In this document: positions 8,684-17,825 of the stretch, piece by piece | Layout: each line of letters starts with the position of its first letter | How positions within the stretch are numbered: position 1 is the stretch's first letter | NCBI RefSeq assembly: GCF_015594725.1 | Contig: NZ_JADNRC010000002.1 | Coordinates: 248,001-312,000 of the forward strand | Length of the DNA stretch: 64,000 nt | Source: Flavobacterium sp. ALJ2 | GTDB taxonomy: Bacteria; Bacteroidota; Bacteroidia; Flavobacteriales; Flavobacteriaceae | Reading direction: 5' to 3' | Made by a program: the position numbers and the translations under genes | The notes under the pieces: generated by a model | Database searches by the model: none | What the model was told of the DNA's origin: nothing | The model's input: only the letters and a program-made list of their open reading frames with translations

Positions 8684-10221
8684 GGCTTATTTATTAATTT
8701 ATTTGCCCAATACAAACTCTGTTTCCATTCTTTTTTAAAATTAAAAAAATATCTTATTGGATTCTTAATTGATTGTTTGCTATAATATTTAAAGAATAAA
8801 ATTATCTTATATCCGTTTATTTGCTCATTAGTTTCATGCAAAATCTTATACAATAATACTGTCGGGGATGGCTTTGGCTTTATTTCATCATTATTCCATG
8901 CTAGATTTGATTTTGTCCTAAAACCACCTACTGGAGCTTTTAGATGCACGATTTGAGGGGCTGGAAAAAATAAAACATCATTACCTGTATTTCGAATTTG
9001 TATTCCAAAATCTGAGTCTTCTGCAAATCCAAATTCATATTTTATATCAAAAGTTATATTTTTTACTACTTCGCTTTTTACAATACTACACCCTGAGCCA
9101 AAAGTATTCCATTGAAATATTTCTTTACTAATGGCTTTTTCTCCTTCTCTCAGGCAACTAAAAGTTACTGCTGTGTTTTTATATTGTGAAATAAACTCAA
9201 ATGCAGTTTCAATAAAAGAACCGGTAATCCTAATATCATCATCTGCAAAGAATACCCATTTGCTCTCTACTTGAGTTAAAGCAACATTCCTGGCATTACA
9301 AGCTCCTGGTTGATGAGTAAAAGTATGTCTTATTGCAAAAGGCCATATTTCAGAAGTCAAATAGTCTAACTCTGAGATACTTTCTAATAAAGGATTTTGC
9401 TCAACAATAATTACATTTTTAGGTAAATGTGTTTGTTGTGATAAATCCTTTAGAACATCATATAAATATTTTTTTCTTCCAATAGTTGGAATAATAATGT
9501 CTACCGTTTTCTCCTCTTTTACTATTAAAGATGAATGAACTATTATCTTATTAATACTTATGTTCTTTTTATTCCTATTCTTAAAAAACATACTATATAA
9601 GAAAGCTAAAAAGGGGAATTTAAACTCATAAATCACTAAATTTAAGAATAATAAAAATATCCATCGGGTTTTATAATGTTGCTTTACAAATTTAAAAAGT
9701 CTTAAATTTGAAGTTTTCACTATAGAAATTGGACAACTCCCTGATACTAATTTTGGTTCCGAATAACATAATAAACCTAATGGCATGCACACTTTAGCTA
9801 TCGAACTTAAATAATAATCAAAATCCCAATCAAGTTTTATTTTCTTATCAATAGCCAACAATATGCTTGCATGAATAACTCCAACTGTGCTACTCATTTG
9901 CCAAGTTGGATAAGACACTTTTTTATTAATTCTAATGAAAGGCGATTCATCAATATAACCAATTTTTCTACCAAGAAAATTTATAGTATTCGGATTATAT
10001 GATAACATCATCTTATTATGGTGAAACACATTATCTATAACCTTTAAATCAATAAAGTCCTGATAATTTTGATTACACCAAACTACTTTTGATTGTGGAT
10101 AACTTACTGCTAAATCCATGAATACTGATGCAATAGAAGCTCTTTTATCAAAAGCTATACTTTCATTAGCTTTTGATAAAACCTTTATTACATTATTTTC
10201 ATTATGATATAATACTATCAT
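8680..10221 (-). CDS. Two-part protein: unassigned N-terminal region plus glycosyltransferase family 2 domain
   Basis: 513 residues, far longer than a plain GT2. The C-terminal part from about 235 is a clear GT2 domain: DIIIPTIGRKKYLYDVL, FFADDDIRITG (metal-binding DDD) and FGFAEDSDFGIQIR as the likely base motif. The first 200 residues (with SYPQSKVVWCNQNYQDFIDL and SYPTWQMSSTVGVIHA) are not a family I recognise; they might be a degenerate second transferase domain. A hydrophobic segment near 190-215 lies between the halves. It overlaps neighbours on both sides by four bases. Confidence 0.82.
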   Translation of the reverse strand: MIVLYHNENNVIKVLSKANESIAFDKRASIASVFMDLAVSYPQSKVVWCNQNYQDFIDLKVIDNVFHHNKMMLSYNPNTINFLGRKIGYIDESPFIRINKKVSYPTWQMSSTVGVIHASILLAIDKKIKLDWDFDYYLSSIAKVCMPLGLLCYSEPKLVSGSCPISIVKTSNLRLFKFVKQHYKTRWIFLLFLNLVIYEFKFPFLAFLYSMFFKNRNKKNISINKIIVHSSLIVKEEKTVDIIIPTIGRKKYLYDVLKDLSQQTHLPKNVIIVEQNPLLESISELDYLTSEIWPFAIRHTFTHQPGACNARNVALTQVESKWVFFADDDIRITGSFIETAFEFISQYKNTAVTFSCLREGEKAISKEIFQWNTFGSGCSIVKSEVVKNITFDIKYEFGFAEDSDFGIQIRNTGNDVLFFPAPQIVHLKAPVGGFRTKSNLAWNNDEIKPKPSPTVLLYKILHETNEQINGYKIILFFKYYSKQSIKNPIRYFFNFKKEWKQSLYWANKLINKP

Positions 10222-11372
10222 AATTTAGCTATTACTGATTTATAAAACTCAATATTTTGCTTTGCTAGAACTTCTACATCAAAATATCTTTCTACTTTGT
10301 TTCTTGCCAACTCTCCCACTTTTAAACATAGTTCTTCATCTGTCAAAAAATCATTTATTCTTTTTGCAAAGAGAACATGATCTTTGGGATTAACTAAAAA
10401 GCCATCATCTCCATGATCTATCATTTCTTTTGCCCAACCAATATCTGAAGCTACAATTGATTTTTTCATAGCCATCGCTTCAAGCCAAGAAACAGGAAAA
10501 GCTTCTGCAAAAGAAGGAAAAATGCAAACTGTTGCCTCTTCAATTTTCTCTTTTATTTCATTATAAGGCACACTCCCTATATACTCAACATTTCTGATTG
10601 CTTTGTCAGAGAACAATTCTTGCATCATTTTCCAGGTTGAAAAATTTCTGGAAACAACATCAGGAACATCTTTGCCTACTAAAATTAATCTCGCATTAGG
10701 ATTATTCGCAATGACTTCATTAAAAATAAAAGGCAATTCTAGAAGTCCTTTTTTACGAATTAAACTTCCAAAATACAATATGCTTTTTTCTTTTTGAGTA
10801 TATTTATTTTTTGCGTAAAACGAACTACTATCAATAGGATTCGGAATAATAACAAACTTTCTATTCAACCCAAAAACGGCATTTGTAATATCAGCTGTAA
10901 ACTGACTCACTGATAGCAATCCATCTGCTTTTTGTAATGCCCTTTTTTCATGAAACTTATTGATCCATTTTACGGGACGATTATCTAAATGACAAAAATA
11001 AGTATCTGAGCCATGCAATCGTATAATTAATGGGCATGCTTTAGGTTGTATAAATGATGTAATACCTGTCCAATCTGGTGCTTCTACTAAATCAATTTGT
11101 TTTTTTTTATATAATTCATTAATTATTTTTTCTAGTTTCTTCCTAGTTAAAAACCAAGATAATCCCTTGAATTTTATATTTTTTATCTGTTGTATAATAA
11201 TCCCTTCGTCTTCAAAAATAGCATCATGTTTTTGTCCATATACAAGAACCCGAACTACAATACCTTGTGCTAAAAGCCCAATAGCTACGTTTTTAATACT
11301 CGTTCCTAAGCCTCCCGAGTTACCAGTTACTGCATGTGGATATTCTGGTGTTAAAAAAGCAATGTGCGTCAT
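10218..11372 (-). CDS. Glycosyltransferase family 4
   Basis: 384 residues. The N-terminal blocks FLTPEYPHAVTGNSGGLGTS and NVAIGLLAQG are the glycogen-synthase-like start of many GT4 enzymes. The middle has ILYFGSLIRKKGLLELPFIF and the donor site EX7E in AEAFPVSWLEAMAMK. A cytoplasmic retaining transferase is the expected role. It overlaps the gene upstream by four bases and is coupled to the two-part GT2 protein downstream. Confidence 0.9.
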   Translation of the reverse strand: MTHIAFLTPEYPHAVTGNSGGLGTSIKNVAIGLLAQGIVVRVLVYGQKHDAIFEDEGIIIQQIKNIKFKGLSWFLTRKKLEKIINELYKKKQIDLVEAPDWTGITSFIQPKACPLIIRLHGSDTYFCHLDNRPVKWINKFHEKRALQKADGLLSVSQFTADITNAVFGLNRKFVIIPNPIDSSSFYAKNKYTQKEKSILYFGSLIRKKGLLELPFIFNEVIANNPNARLILVGKDVPDVVSRNFSTWKMMQELFSDKAIRNVEYIGSVPYNEIKEKIEEATVCIFPSFAEAFPVSWLEAMAMKKSIVASDIGWAKEMIDHGDDGFLVNPKDHVLFAKRINDFLTDEELCLKVGELARNKVERYFDVEVLAKQNIEFYKSVIAKL

Positions 11373-13006
11373 TTAGAATTAAATTTCATAGCATTACCAT
11401 TAATATATACATATCTTTCCTTATAGACTAAGTAAGTCGAATCTGCTATGCTTTGATTCTTTTTGAAATCAGTATATTTAATATTTGATAAATCCGCTAA
11501 TGTATAAAACAAATTATTGTTTGTTGTGAGATACTTTTTATGCTTTTTTAAGTTGTTAACTTTTTCTGTATTTTCTTTACTATATTTTGATGAACTCCAT
11601 ATAAAAAGGGGGATATGTGTTTCCTTTTCGGTAGGGTTTTGGGACCCATATCCAAAAAGTGCTTGACTATCATCAAACAAATTACAGCCATGATCTGCTG
11701 TAAACATAAAAATGGAAGATTTATTTTGCTTTTGAACTAAGTTTATAATCTTACCTAAAACAAAATCTTGCAGCTTTATCATATTATCATAATTATTGAT
11801 AAATACAGGTGCATTTTCCATTGTAACTGGATAGTTTTTTTTCGAGCTATTTGGTTTATAAAAATTGAATTCCTCAGGTATTTCTCCATGGCCTCCAATC
11901 ATATTGACAACTATTAACTTTCTTTTAGATTTTTTTTTATTTACTACTTCATTAAAAACAGGAATAATATCTAAATCCGTACTCCTTTTTTTATACAACT
12001 CAAACAGCTCATCTGCTTCGTCTTTATTATTTATATAATCAAAAATATTTTGATTAGAAATCCAAACTGTTTCGTATCCAGCTTCTTTAAATAATGAAAC
12101 TATTGTTTTTTCTGAATAAGCGATTTCAGGTTTTTGAGGGGTTGCTTGTGTAATTAGAAGGGGTATTGAAGCTACTGTAGAGTTCCCATTTGAATAATGT
12201 CTATCAAATGAAATTAAGCTCTTTATAGTGTCTAGATTCGTACTTGTAGACCGTTTATATCCATTTACAGTCCAATTACTATATCTTATTCTTTCTCCAA
12301 TAACCAAAACTACGATGTCGGGTTTTCCTCCTTCTTCTTTGTTTGTGACTCCAAAACTAAATGTTTCTTTTTCTTTTTTATATTTATTGAATCTGTTCAT
12401 TATTGTTCCAAATTCATAAACTCGGTAATACAGACTCAAGGGATGTTCCTTTAAAAAATGTTTTCTTAAAGTAATTTTGACTAAATTTCTTCCCGAGTAA
12501 TAATCCGATGAATTATATACTTTCAGGTATGATAAAGTAAAAGAAATCAATAAGCAGCATATCGCTATAAAAATACAATATGGTATCCTTTTATATTTAA
12601 ATTTTTTAAACTTTAATAAACATAACAAATACGTGACTACAACTATAATGGAAATCAATATATAAATATAGAAACCATTAATAAACTCCCCAATTTCTGA
12701 AGATGAAGTATAAAACAAAGCTTTTATATTATCTACAGTCGTGTAACCTCCTAAAATAATTACATTAACGACCTCTATACAAGAGGATATCAAATAAAAA
12801 AGACCAACACCAAGATAGGTCCAAAAATATGATTTAATAGCATTTAATAGTATTAAATATAAAAACAAATAAAAGCAACACTTTGAAAATACAGATAAAA
12901 TAAAAGTCAGTATATCTTCTCTCCAGTTAATTATAATATCGGGGATAATTAAGATTAGAATAGAAAATAAAATCAGAACTAACTTTAAATTAATTTTCTT
13001 AAGCAT
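11369..13006 (-). CDS. Phosphoethanolamine-transferase-like enzyme (EptA/sulfatase superfamily)
   Basis: 545 residues. Four to five membrane segments (about 8-165) precede a periplasmic alkaline-phosphatase-fold domain from about 225. Visible family features are VLVIGERIR with E238, NGYKRSTSTN, GNSTVASIPL with the expected nucleophile T277, TADHG at 436-440 and ETHIPLFIW with H464. Relatives transfer phosphoethanolamine from phosphatidylethanolamine to lipid A or glycans. After DHG the usual glutamate is cysteine (C441), an oddity. It lies 5 bases from an SGNH/MBOAT acylation pair and amid glycosyltransferases, so it probably decorates the polysaccharide; the acceptor is inferred. Confidence 0.82.
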   Translation of the reverse strand: MLKKINLKLVLILFSILILIIPDIIINWREDILTFILSVFSKCCFYLFLYLILLNAIKSYFWTYLGVGLFYLISSCIEVVNVIILGGYTTVDNIKALFYTSSSEIGEFINGFYIYILISIIVVVTYLLCLLKFKKFKYKRIPYCIFIAICCLLISFTLSYLKVYNSSDYYSGRNLVKITLRKHFLKEHPLSLYYRVYEFGTIMNRFNKYKKEKETFSFGVTNKEEGGKPDIVVLVIGERIRYSNWTVNGYKRSTSTNLDTIKSLISFDRHYSNGNSTVASIPLLITQATPQKPEIAYSEKTIVSLFKEAGYETVWISNQNIFDYINNKDEADELFELYKKRSTDLDIIPVFNEVVNKKKSKRKLIVVNMIGGHGEIPEEFNFYKPNSSKKNYPVTMENAPVFINNYDNMIKLQDFVLGKIINLVQKQNKSSIFMFTADHGCNLFDDSQALFGYGSQNPTEKETHIPLFIWSSSKYSKENTEKVNNLKKHKKYLTTNNNLFYTLADLSNIKYTDFKKNQSIADSTYLVYKERYVYINGNAMKFNSK

Positions 13007-13011
13007 ATTTA

Positions 13012-13890
13012 TTAATTAAAAAAATCTTTTATAATCCTAGCAGTAAATATTCTTGCTCCTGCATCATTCATATGTCCACAAGAAGAAAAATACTTATCAC
13101 CTTGCACCACATTTTCATAATTATGAATTTCGGGATAGGCTTTTTTTACTTTATCAAAATAATTCATTCCTGCAACATTTTCGCACATCGGAGTCATTAC
13201 TGTTATCAAATTGATATCATTGGTCTTACAGATGCGTTTGATTTCTTCGTAATATTTATTATGTGGTAAAGGGTTTAAATTAACTATATTATTTTTCATA
13301 TTTCCGTTTTTGTGTTTTACCAACGGATAATATCCTAAATAGTCTAAAGCATTCGTTTTTTCGCCTATTAGTGTTTTATAAACTTCTCTAAATCCAATTT
13401 CAGAATCATATTTCACATATCTATAAAAAGGGAAATAATATAATTCATTAAAATTTTCTTCATCATAAAAATGCTTTTTTATAACTTCTGAATTATGAAT
13501 ATACGGTAGAAACTTTGTCGAAACCCCTATGGATTCCTGATCATTAGAAAGGTTCAAATCTGCTTCAAGAATTACATTTTTAATTGTATATTTTCTTTCA
13601 ATCATTAATTTCAGTAGTAAAGAAGTCTCAAACAAATGACCTCCACTCATTCCAAAATTAAAGGTTTTTAATTCTTTATCTTCAAATAGCTGTGAAACAA
13701 AATGATTATTAGCCCTTGAAGAACCTACTATTATCACATCGTACTTTTGAGCTTTTGAGTTAAAAACTTTTTCTATTTTCCCTCTATTTTTAGATTGCAT
13801 AAAAACATAGGTAAAAGCCAAGTCTAAAACTCCCGCAATCAAAATAATTATGACTAGAATTTTAACTGTATAAACTAAAAATTTCTTCAT
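13012..13890 (-). CDS. SGNH-like periplasmic protein paired with the MBOAT acyltransferase
   Basis: 292 residues with one N-terminal membrane anchor (about 5-30). Block I is VGSSRANNH (S57/S58), block II is FNFGMSGGH at 79-85, and the block V region is GHMNDAGARIF with H273. This layout resembles DltD/AlgJ/AlgX-like partners of MBOAT proteins, which finish acyl transfer in the periplasm. The usual Asp three residues before the final His is Ser270, so the catalytic triad looks incomplete or differently arranged. Its start shares one base with the MBOAT stop (position 13890), which implies coupled translation. The acyl group and target are unknown. Confidence 0.75.
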   Translation of the reverse strand: MKKFLVYTVKILVIIILIAGVLDLAFTYVFMQSKNRGKIEKVFNSKAQKYDVIIVGSSRANNHFVSQLFEDKELKTFNFGMSGGHLFETSLLLKLMIERKYTIKNVILEADLNLSNDQESIGVSTKFLPYIHNSEVIKKHFYDEENFNELYYFPFYRYVKYDSEIGFREVYKTLIGEKTNALDYLGYYPLVKHKNGNMKNNIVNLNPLPHNKYYEEIKRICKTNDINLITVMTPMCENVAGMNYFDKVKKAYPEIHNYENVVQGDKYFSSCGHMNDAGARIFTARIIKDFFN

Positions 13891-15323
13891 TAAAACTGAA
13901 AATATATAAATTCTTTATAATCGGAGAAAGTTCCAAAAACCATAATAGCTGCTATTGCCAAAGTTAATTTTAGCATACTTCTTTTTCCTGAAATTGGTTC
14001 TATTTTATTACGATTATTCCATTCTACTAAAACGAACAGACCAATCATAAGTAACAATTCATAATTATAGCGCTCATTTGATAAATATTGAAGACTAATG
14101 TCTCTGTTAGTAATGATACGCTTCAAATACAAAACTGCATCTGTTATTGTTCTTGATCTAAAAAACACCCAGGCTATACAAGTTAACGAAAAGGTATATA
14201 AAATACTCATTATAACTTTTACTGAATCAAAATTGTATTTTAACCGAAAGGAATCTATATTATTCCTATTACTGTTTGATAAAAGTAAAGGCAGGAAATA
14301 AACGGCATTAATAAATCCCCAGACAAGGTATGTCCAATTGGCTCCATGCCAAAACCCGCTTACTACAAAAATGATAAAGGTATTTCTGATCTTCATCCAA
14401 ATTCCTCCTTTGCTCCCTCCTAATGGAATGTACAAATAATCACGGAACCATGATGAAAGTGAAATGTGCCAACGGCGCCAAAATTCTGCAATATCTCTTG
14501 AAAAATAAGGGTAATTAAAGTTTCGTAATAAATCTAAACCAAACAATTTTGAAACTCCCAACGCTATATCTGAATACCCTGAAAAATCGCCGTAAATTTG
14601 AAATGCAAAATAAATTGCTCCCAGAATTAATGAAAAAGTATTCATTGAAGTATAATTATCAAAAATAGCATTTGCATAGGTTGCACAGGTATCTGCAATA
14701 ACTACTTTTTTGACCAAACCCCAAATAATTTGATAAATACCTTCTTTCGCCATTTCAAAATTAAACTCACGTTTTACTTTTACTTGCGGCAATAAATGTG
14801 TTGCTCTTTCGATTGGTCCTGCAACCAAAAGTGGAAAATAGCTCACGAATAAAGAATAATCTACAAAATTATATTCGGCTTTTATTCTTTTATAATAAAT
14901 ATCAATTACATATGACAACCCGTGGAAAGTATAGAATGAAATTCCGACAGGAAGAATTACATTCAATAAAATTGGACTTGCCTGAATTCCAACTGAATTT
15001 AATAACTCGGTGAAAGATGCTGCAAAAAAATTATAATATTTAAAGATTCCTAAAAACCCTAAATTGACTAAAATACTAAGCCAAAACCAGAACTTTCGGA
15101 TCCTTTCTGTTTTTCCTTTTTCGATTTGAATTCCCGTATAATAATCTAGAAACGTAGAGAAAACCAACAAAAAAAGAAATCTCCAATCCCAACAGGAATA
15201 AAAATAATAGCTGGCAACTATTAATAAAGCATTTTGAGAGCTTTTAGTCTTATTGAAAACAAACCAATATAAGAAAAAAACGATTGGTAAAAAAACAGCA
15301 AAAGCTAAGGAGTTAAAAAACAT
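13890..15323 (-). CDS. MBOAT family O-acyltransferase (AlgI/DltB-like)
   Basis: 477 residues, with about ten membrane segments. Signature blocks are LPVGISFYTFHGLSYVID near 124-141, FWRRWHISLSSWFRDYLYIP at 281-300 and VVSGFWHGANW with the invariant histidine H326. AlgI and DltB relatives pass acyl groups from a cytoplasmic donor across the inner membrane for O-acylation of polymers. The gene directly downstream encodes an SGNH protein, the common partner, so O-acetylation of the surface glycan is likely. It begins 23 bases after the GT4 gene upstream. Confidence 0.93.
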   Translation of the reverse strand: MFFNSLAFAVFLPIVFFLYWFVFNKTKSSQNALLIVASYYFYSCWDWRFLFLLVFSTFLDYYTGIQIEKGKTERIRKFWFWLSILVNLGFLGIFKYYNFFAASFTELLNSVGIQASPILLNVILPVGISFYTFHGLSYVIDIYYKRIKAEYNFVDYSLFVSYFPLLVAGPIERATHLLPQVKVKREFNFEMAKEGIYQIIWGLVKKVVIADTCATYANAIFDNYTSMNTFSLILGAIYFAFQIYGDFSGYSDIALGVSKLFGLDLLRNFNYPYFSRDIAEFWRRWHISLSSWFRDYLYIPLGGSKGGIWMKIRNTFIIFVVSGFWHGANWTYLVWGFINAVYFLPLLLSNSNRNNIDSFRLKYNFDSVKVIMSILYTFSLTCIAWVFFRSRTITDAVLYLKRIITNRDISLQYLSNERYNYELLLMIGLFVLVEWNNRNKIEPISGKRSMLKLTLAIAAIMVFGTFSDYKEFIYFQF

Positions 15324-15346
15324 ATAGGTATTTATGAAATTTTAAA

Positions 15347-16435
15347 TTAATATATTCCTTCTGTAAGTAGTTTAAAATGATTTTCTACCATTTTCGGCAA
15401 AGAAAAGGAATTGGCAATTAATTCTCTCGTATTAGTCGATATCTTTTTATTTCCTAAATAAATATCTTCTAAAATTACCGCTAGAGCTTGAATGTTTTTT
15501 GCTTCAAAAACATATCCATTTCCTTCATTAGTTATTACTTCTGTATTCCCTCCTACCTTTGTTGTAATTACAGGAACGTTTGCAGCAAGGCTTTCTAAAA
15601 TTGACAAGCTGAAACATTCCATATGAGTAGGATGCAACATATAATCATATTGAGAAAAAATCTCATTAAGATTAGCTTGGCTTCCTTTAAAGACAAAAAT
15701 TTTATCTAAAGAATATTTTTGAATTAACTGGATTAACTGATTTTTATATGGTCCATCTCCATAAATAGTGATTTTAATTTCATCCCTTATTTTTAAAGGA
15801 AGAAGGTGTACTGCTTCGATTAAATCCTGAATACCTTTGGATTCTCGAAGATGAGAAGCTACTAAAAAACTCGGTTTCACATCATTCCGTATATCTCTCA
15901 CTAAAATGGCTTCTAAAATAACTCCATTGTAAATTGTATGTGTTTTAGATCTTAAATGAAACCCAAAATCAGTTAAAATCGCATTTACCGTATAGTTAGA
16001 TACTCCAACAAAAGCATCAATGTACCTTGAGAATAAAACTCCTTTCAACCTTTTATTTATTTTCTTTTTTAGAGAATACCCATTTAAAGGCCTGGGATTA
16101 TGATCTACAACAATAATTTTAGTATTAGCTGTTTTTTTTATTTTATAGAAAAATGGAGTACATAATTCTACAAAATGAGTAATAATATGTGAATATCCTT
16201 TTTTATTTTTATTATTAAAGGCTAAAAAATTGTTCTCTACATTTTTGGTTTTACTACTATAAATAGTCAGATTTGAATAATTCCCATGATTTGAATTGTT
16301 AGGAAAAAACCAGTCGATATGAATATTATTTTCTTTGCATTTTTCATCAAAATACCAGAAAAAATAATCCATTCCTCCTACTCGTTCTGGAAGTAATTCA
16401 TAATTACAGAGAACTGCTATTTTCTTCTTAATCAT
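15347..16435 (-). CDS. Glycosyltransferase family 4
   Basis: 362 residues. The N-terminus has AVLCNYELLPERVGGMDYFFWYF. The C-terminal half has FLVASHLRESKGIQDLIEA, ITIYGDGPYKNQL and the EX7E donor motif in MECFSLSILESLAANVPVIT. These are standard for retaining GT-B transferases. It overlaps the upstream GT-B-like gene by eight bases. Donor unknown. Confidence 0.9.
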   Translation of the reverse strand: MIKKKIAVLCNYELLPERVGGMDYFFWYFDEKCKENNIHIDWFFPNNSNHGNYSNLTIYSSKTKNVENNFLAFNNKNKKGYSHIITHFVELCTPFFYKIKKTANTKIIVVDHNPRPLNGYSLKKKINKRLKGVLFSRYIDAFVGVSNYTVNAILTDFGFHLRSKTHTIYNGVILEAILVRDIRNDVKPSFLVASHLRESKGIQDLIEAVHLLPLKIRDEIKITIYGDGPYKNQLIQLIQKYSLDKIFVFKGSQANLNEIFSQYDYMLHPTHMECFSLSILESLAANVPVITTKVGGNTEVITNEGNGYVFEAKNIQALAVILEDIYLGNKKISTNTRELIANSFSLPKMVENHFKLLTEGIY

Positions 16436-17825
16436 TCAATGCAGATAAAGTTCCAGCAATACGCTTACTTGTCCCTAATAAATCTTTACTTATTTGTAAC
16501 TTAATCATTTCTTTTCTTTCTATTTCTTTTTCATTCGAATACTTTAAAGCATGATTTATTTGCTCTATCAATTGCACTCTGTCCTTTGCTATATCTACAG
16601 ACTTACTATCAACTACTTTCTTATAATGATCATATTCTAAAAATCTTTGGTCATTATAAAGACCGTTTTTCAAATTACCAAATACCGTATTTATCACTGG
16701 TTTATCAAAAAGCATAAAATCCAAGCTCATGGTAGAACACATATTTATATTCAAATCTACATTTTCTAATAATGATCGTAAATCGATAATATCTTCCTCA
16801 CTTGGAATCCGTTGAGACCAACTTTCCTGATGATTTTCTCTTGTCAAAATCCATTTTGGTACATTCCATATAATCTCAGGAAATTCATCCCGAATCATTT
16901 TAAACCTGCTGTCATCTTCAGCAGGTGACGTTCTTACCAAAAGCTGTACTGGGAACTGAATTTTACCATTTTTAATAGCCTCTGCAATTGATTTAATTAT
17001 TATAGGATCATTCTGTCCAATTGAAACATCTGCACAACTATAGCAAATTATTTTTTTATTAGTGTCTAACCCAAATTTAGCAATAAAATTTTCCTTTGTA
17101 GATTTGTATTTATCCAAAACGTAGGGCTCAAATTGTGGCGTTCCAACAATTTTTACATTTTCATTTTTTACATTTGGATAAAAATACAACAGCTCCTCTT
17201 TCATCAGTTGACTCCACACCAAAAAATTATCAAAAGCACCTAACATTCTTCCCTTAGACGCCAAATTATCCCAACTAAAGATAAATGTACTCGTTGGGAT
17301 TTTAGACCGAATTGCACCATACAGAAATGGGGCTAAATATGGTGGACGCTGATGAGTAAAGAACAAATGAGAAGGTTTGTCTTTCTTAAGGATTTCAATA
17401 TATTCCTTTGTGATTTTGTTTCTAGAGAAAGACAAAAACTGAAGCTTTTCAGCAATAAGGATACTTGAATTTGTGTTTACGTATTTCGTAAAGAAATAAA
17501 GTCCTTTTAAAAACATTGCTCTAATCGAATTATTTTTAGGATAACTAGATACCAGGTTGTCATTCATTCCATAAAATGCTTTATGCTTTTGTAAATGTGC
17601 TAACTCTTTCCATTTTCTAAAAGCCCATGTTATTTTACCTTCTTTATAAACAGCAAGTTCCTTTATTTCAAGTTTTGGGTTATCAAAATTCTGATAACAA
17701 CTTTCGGGTAATCCAGAGTAAACAACAATTTTATCAAATTGCTTTAAAGCTTCTGCTATAAAATCACTCATAACGAAATTTCTAAATCCTACACCATCCG
17801 TTATTACTACTCCTAATTTTTTCAT
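16428..17825 (-). CDS. GT-B-like protein of unassigned family (possible glycosyl- or polyol-phosphate transferase)
   Basis: 465 residues. The arrangement looks GT-B: an N-terminal half with TDGVGFRNFVMSDFIAEAL, then SHLFFTHQRPPYLAPFLYGA and FIFSWDNLASKGRM, and a C-terminal half with VKIVGTPQFEPYVLD, ICYSCADVS and CSTMSLDFMLFDKPVINTVF. The last block resembles the late motif of UDP-glycosyltransferases and CDP-glycerol glycerophosphotransferases, but there is no EX7E motif and I cannot name the family. It overlaps the gene upstream by four bases (ATGA) and the GT4 gene downstream by eight, so it belongs to the same operon. Confidence 0.7.
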   Translation of the reverse strand: MKKLGVVITDGVGFRNFVMSDFIAEALKQFDKIVVYSGLPESCYQNFDNPKLEIKELAVYKEGKITWAFRKWKELAHLQKHKAFYGMNDNLVSSYPKNNSIRAMFLKGLYFFTKYVNTNSSILIAEKLQFLSFSRNKITKEYIEILKKDKPSHLFFTHQRPPYLAPFLYGAIRSKIPTSTFIFSWDNLASKGRMLGAFDNFLVWSQLMKEELLYFYPNVKNENVKIVGTPQFEPYVLDKYKSTKENFIAKFGLDTNKKIICYSCADVSIGQNDPIIIKSIAEAIKNGKIQFPVQLLVRTSPAEDDSRFKMIRDEFPEIIWNVPKWILTRENHQESWSQRIPSEEDIIDLRSLLENVDLNINMCSTMSLDFMLFDKPVINTVFGNLKNGLYNDQRFLEYDHYKKVVDSKSVDIAKDRVQLIEQINHALKYSNEKEIERKEMIKLQISKDLLGTSKRIAGTLSALND

